A stretch of 64,000 nucleotides of DNA from Tupaia tana (Eukaryota > Chordata > Mammalia > Scandentia > Tupaiidae), in assembly GCA_026018925.1 (NCBI GenBank), contig JAKSZU010000029.1, forward strand, positions 15,675,778 to 15,739,777. The letters run 5' to 3'. The notes beneath the pieces were generated by a model. It was not told the DNA's origin, did not search any database, and saw only the letters and a program-made list of their open reading frames with translations. Positions 63,221 to 64,000 of this stretch are shown here, piece by piece. The translations under genes and the position numbers were made by a program. The stretch's first letter is position 1. Each line of letters starts with the position of its first letter.

Positions 63221-63450
63221 GAACCAGGAGGTGGCATAGTGATTAAGGTGCTTGATTCACATGGCTGAGCATGGTTCAAGCCACAGACCTGGAGGCTTAA
63301 AAATCACACAGGGTGCATGTACATGAGTGTCCCAAATCCCTAGAGTAGAATGGAGAAAGAACTGTAGCATGGCCATACCCCTGAGAGGTGATTTCTCACT
63401 TTCCCTCTCTCTGTTTCTCTCTCTCTCTCTGGCAAGTGCACATACCTATG

Positions 63451-63490
<40 letters not shown>
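63221..63490 (+). mobile_element. SINE with A39 tail
   Basis: GGGAACCAGGAGGTGGCATAG head, (CT)n pre-tail, and an unbroken A-run at 63,452-63,490. Divergence of the body contrasts with the pure tail. Confidence 0.85.
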
Positions 63491-63491
<1 letters not shown>

Positions 63492-64000
63492 AGGAACCAG
63501 AAGATAGCATCAGGAGGGACCAGCAGTTAACATAATGGCTATGTCGCTGGATTCCCATGTAGTCCACAGTTCGAGTCCCAGACCCGGTGGCTTAAACTCA
63601 AACTGGGCGTGTGTGCATACGTGCCCAAGATCCCAAGAGGAGAATGGAGGAGAAGGGATTGAGGTGTGGCTATCACCCCTGGGGGGGTGATTTCTCGCTT
63701 CCTGTCTCTCTGTCTCTCTCTGTCTGTCTGGCAAGCGCACGCACCCTATGGGGGGGGGAAATCTCTCCAAAATTTTTTTAAAAATAATAAAAAAAGATAG
63801 CATCAGGATTATATCACTGGACTTGCACATAGTTGATCATAGTCTAAGTCCCAGACCCAGTACCTTAAAACTAATGCTGGTTGCTTGTTCATGGGTGTCC
63901 AAAAATCCTGAAAGGAGACTGGAGGAGAAGGGATTATGTCATGTCCATCCCCCTGTGGGGAGGGGGTGTGACTTTTTGCTTTCAGTCTCTCTGTCTCTGT
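63492..64000 (+). mobile_element. SINE split by a younger SINE, runs off the window
   Basis: Head at 63,492-63,515 (GGAACCAGAAGATAGCATC), remainder from 63,809 to the window end inside the CTCTCTGTCTCTGT pre-tail. Confidence 0.85.
63516..63793 (+). mobile_element. Young SINE nested in a SINE
   Basis: TSD aagatagcatcagga at 63,501-63,515 and 63,794-63,808. The end block has GGGGGGGGG in place of TATAGCG. Confidence 0.92.

Overview
This is nuclear DNA of a eutherian mammal. It is AT-rich and has no operons, no compact gene packing and no protein-coding gene that looks functional for the host. It is dominated by retrotransposons: five sizeable LINE-1 (L1) copies, three copies of an L1 relative that carries ORF1 only (a 'half-L1', HAL1-like), about 50 copies or pieces of one tRNA-derived SINE family, around a dozen loose L1 3' ends, two solo LTRs, and fossils of DNA transposons (MER20-like, MER5A-like and a mariner MITE). 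The only host genes are three class A olfactory receptor (OR) pseudogenes of family 7 type. MER20 indicates Eutheria. A decayed 7SL-derived (Alu/B1-like) SINE suggests Euarchontoglires. The SINE does not look like Alu, B1/B2, ID or the carnivore, ruminant and horse families; a flying lemur (Dermoptera) is a candidate from memory only, so the species remains open.

Layout. 0-2 kb: an antisense L1 with an intact ORF1. 2-6.4 kb: SINEs, a short L1 3' end, then HAL1 copy 1 inserted in an 80-bp mariner MITE. 7-16.7 kb: an OR pseudogene split by a full-length L1 (L1-2), itself split by HAL1 copy 2; both insertions have exact target-site duplications (TSDs). 16.7-20.8 kb: SINEs and AT-rich unique DNA. 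20.8-21.4 kb: a solo LTR with 4-bp TSD. 21.4-27.9 kb: L1-3. 29.8-38.2 kb: L1-4 plus 2.2 kb of extra 3' sequence, all inside one 15-bp TSD. 39-49.5 kb and 55.3-62.9 kb: two arms of a diverged inverted duplication, each with an OR pseudogene, a 7SL-like SINE, MER20 and shared tRNA-SINEs. The spacer between them holds the 5'-truncated L1-5. The older HAL1 copy 3 sits in the second arm.

How the parts relate. L1s supply reverse transcriptase and endonuclease (ORF2), which also mobilise the SINEs and probably the HAL1s. The HAL1s keep an intact 333-codon ORF1 behind a tandem 125-bp 5' repeat. Three L1s instead share an in-frame TGA at the same ORF1 codon. Two L1s carry 5' tandem monomers in which later units contain a 77-86 bp GT...AG segment that is missing, cleanly, from the first unit, as if spliced out. 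L1-3 and L1-4 have TSDs lying beyond their own 3' UTRs, which points to chimeric or 3'-transduced insertions. These L1/HAL1 peculiarities are the most interesting content; the rest is ordinary accumulation of repeats around decayed OR genes.
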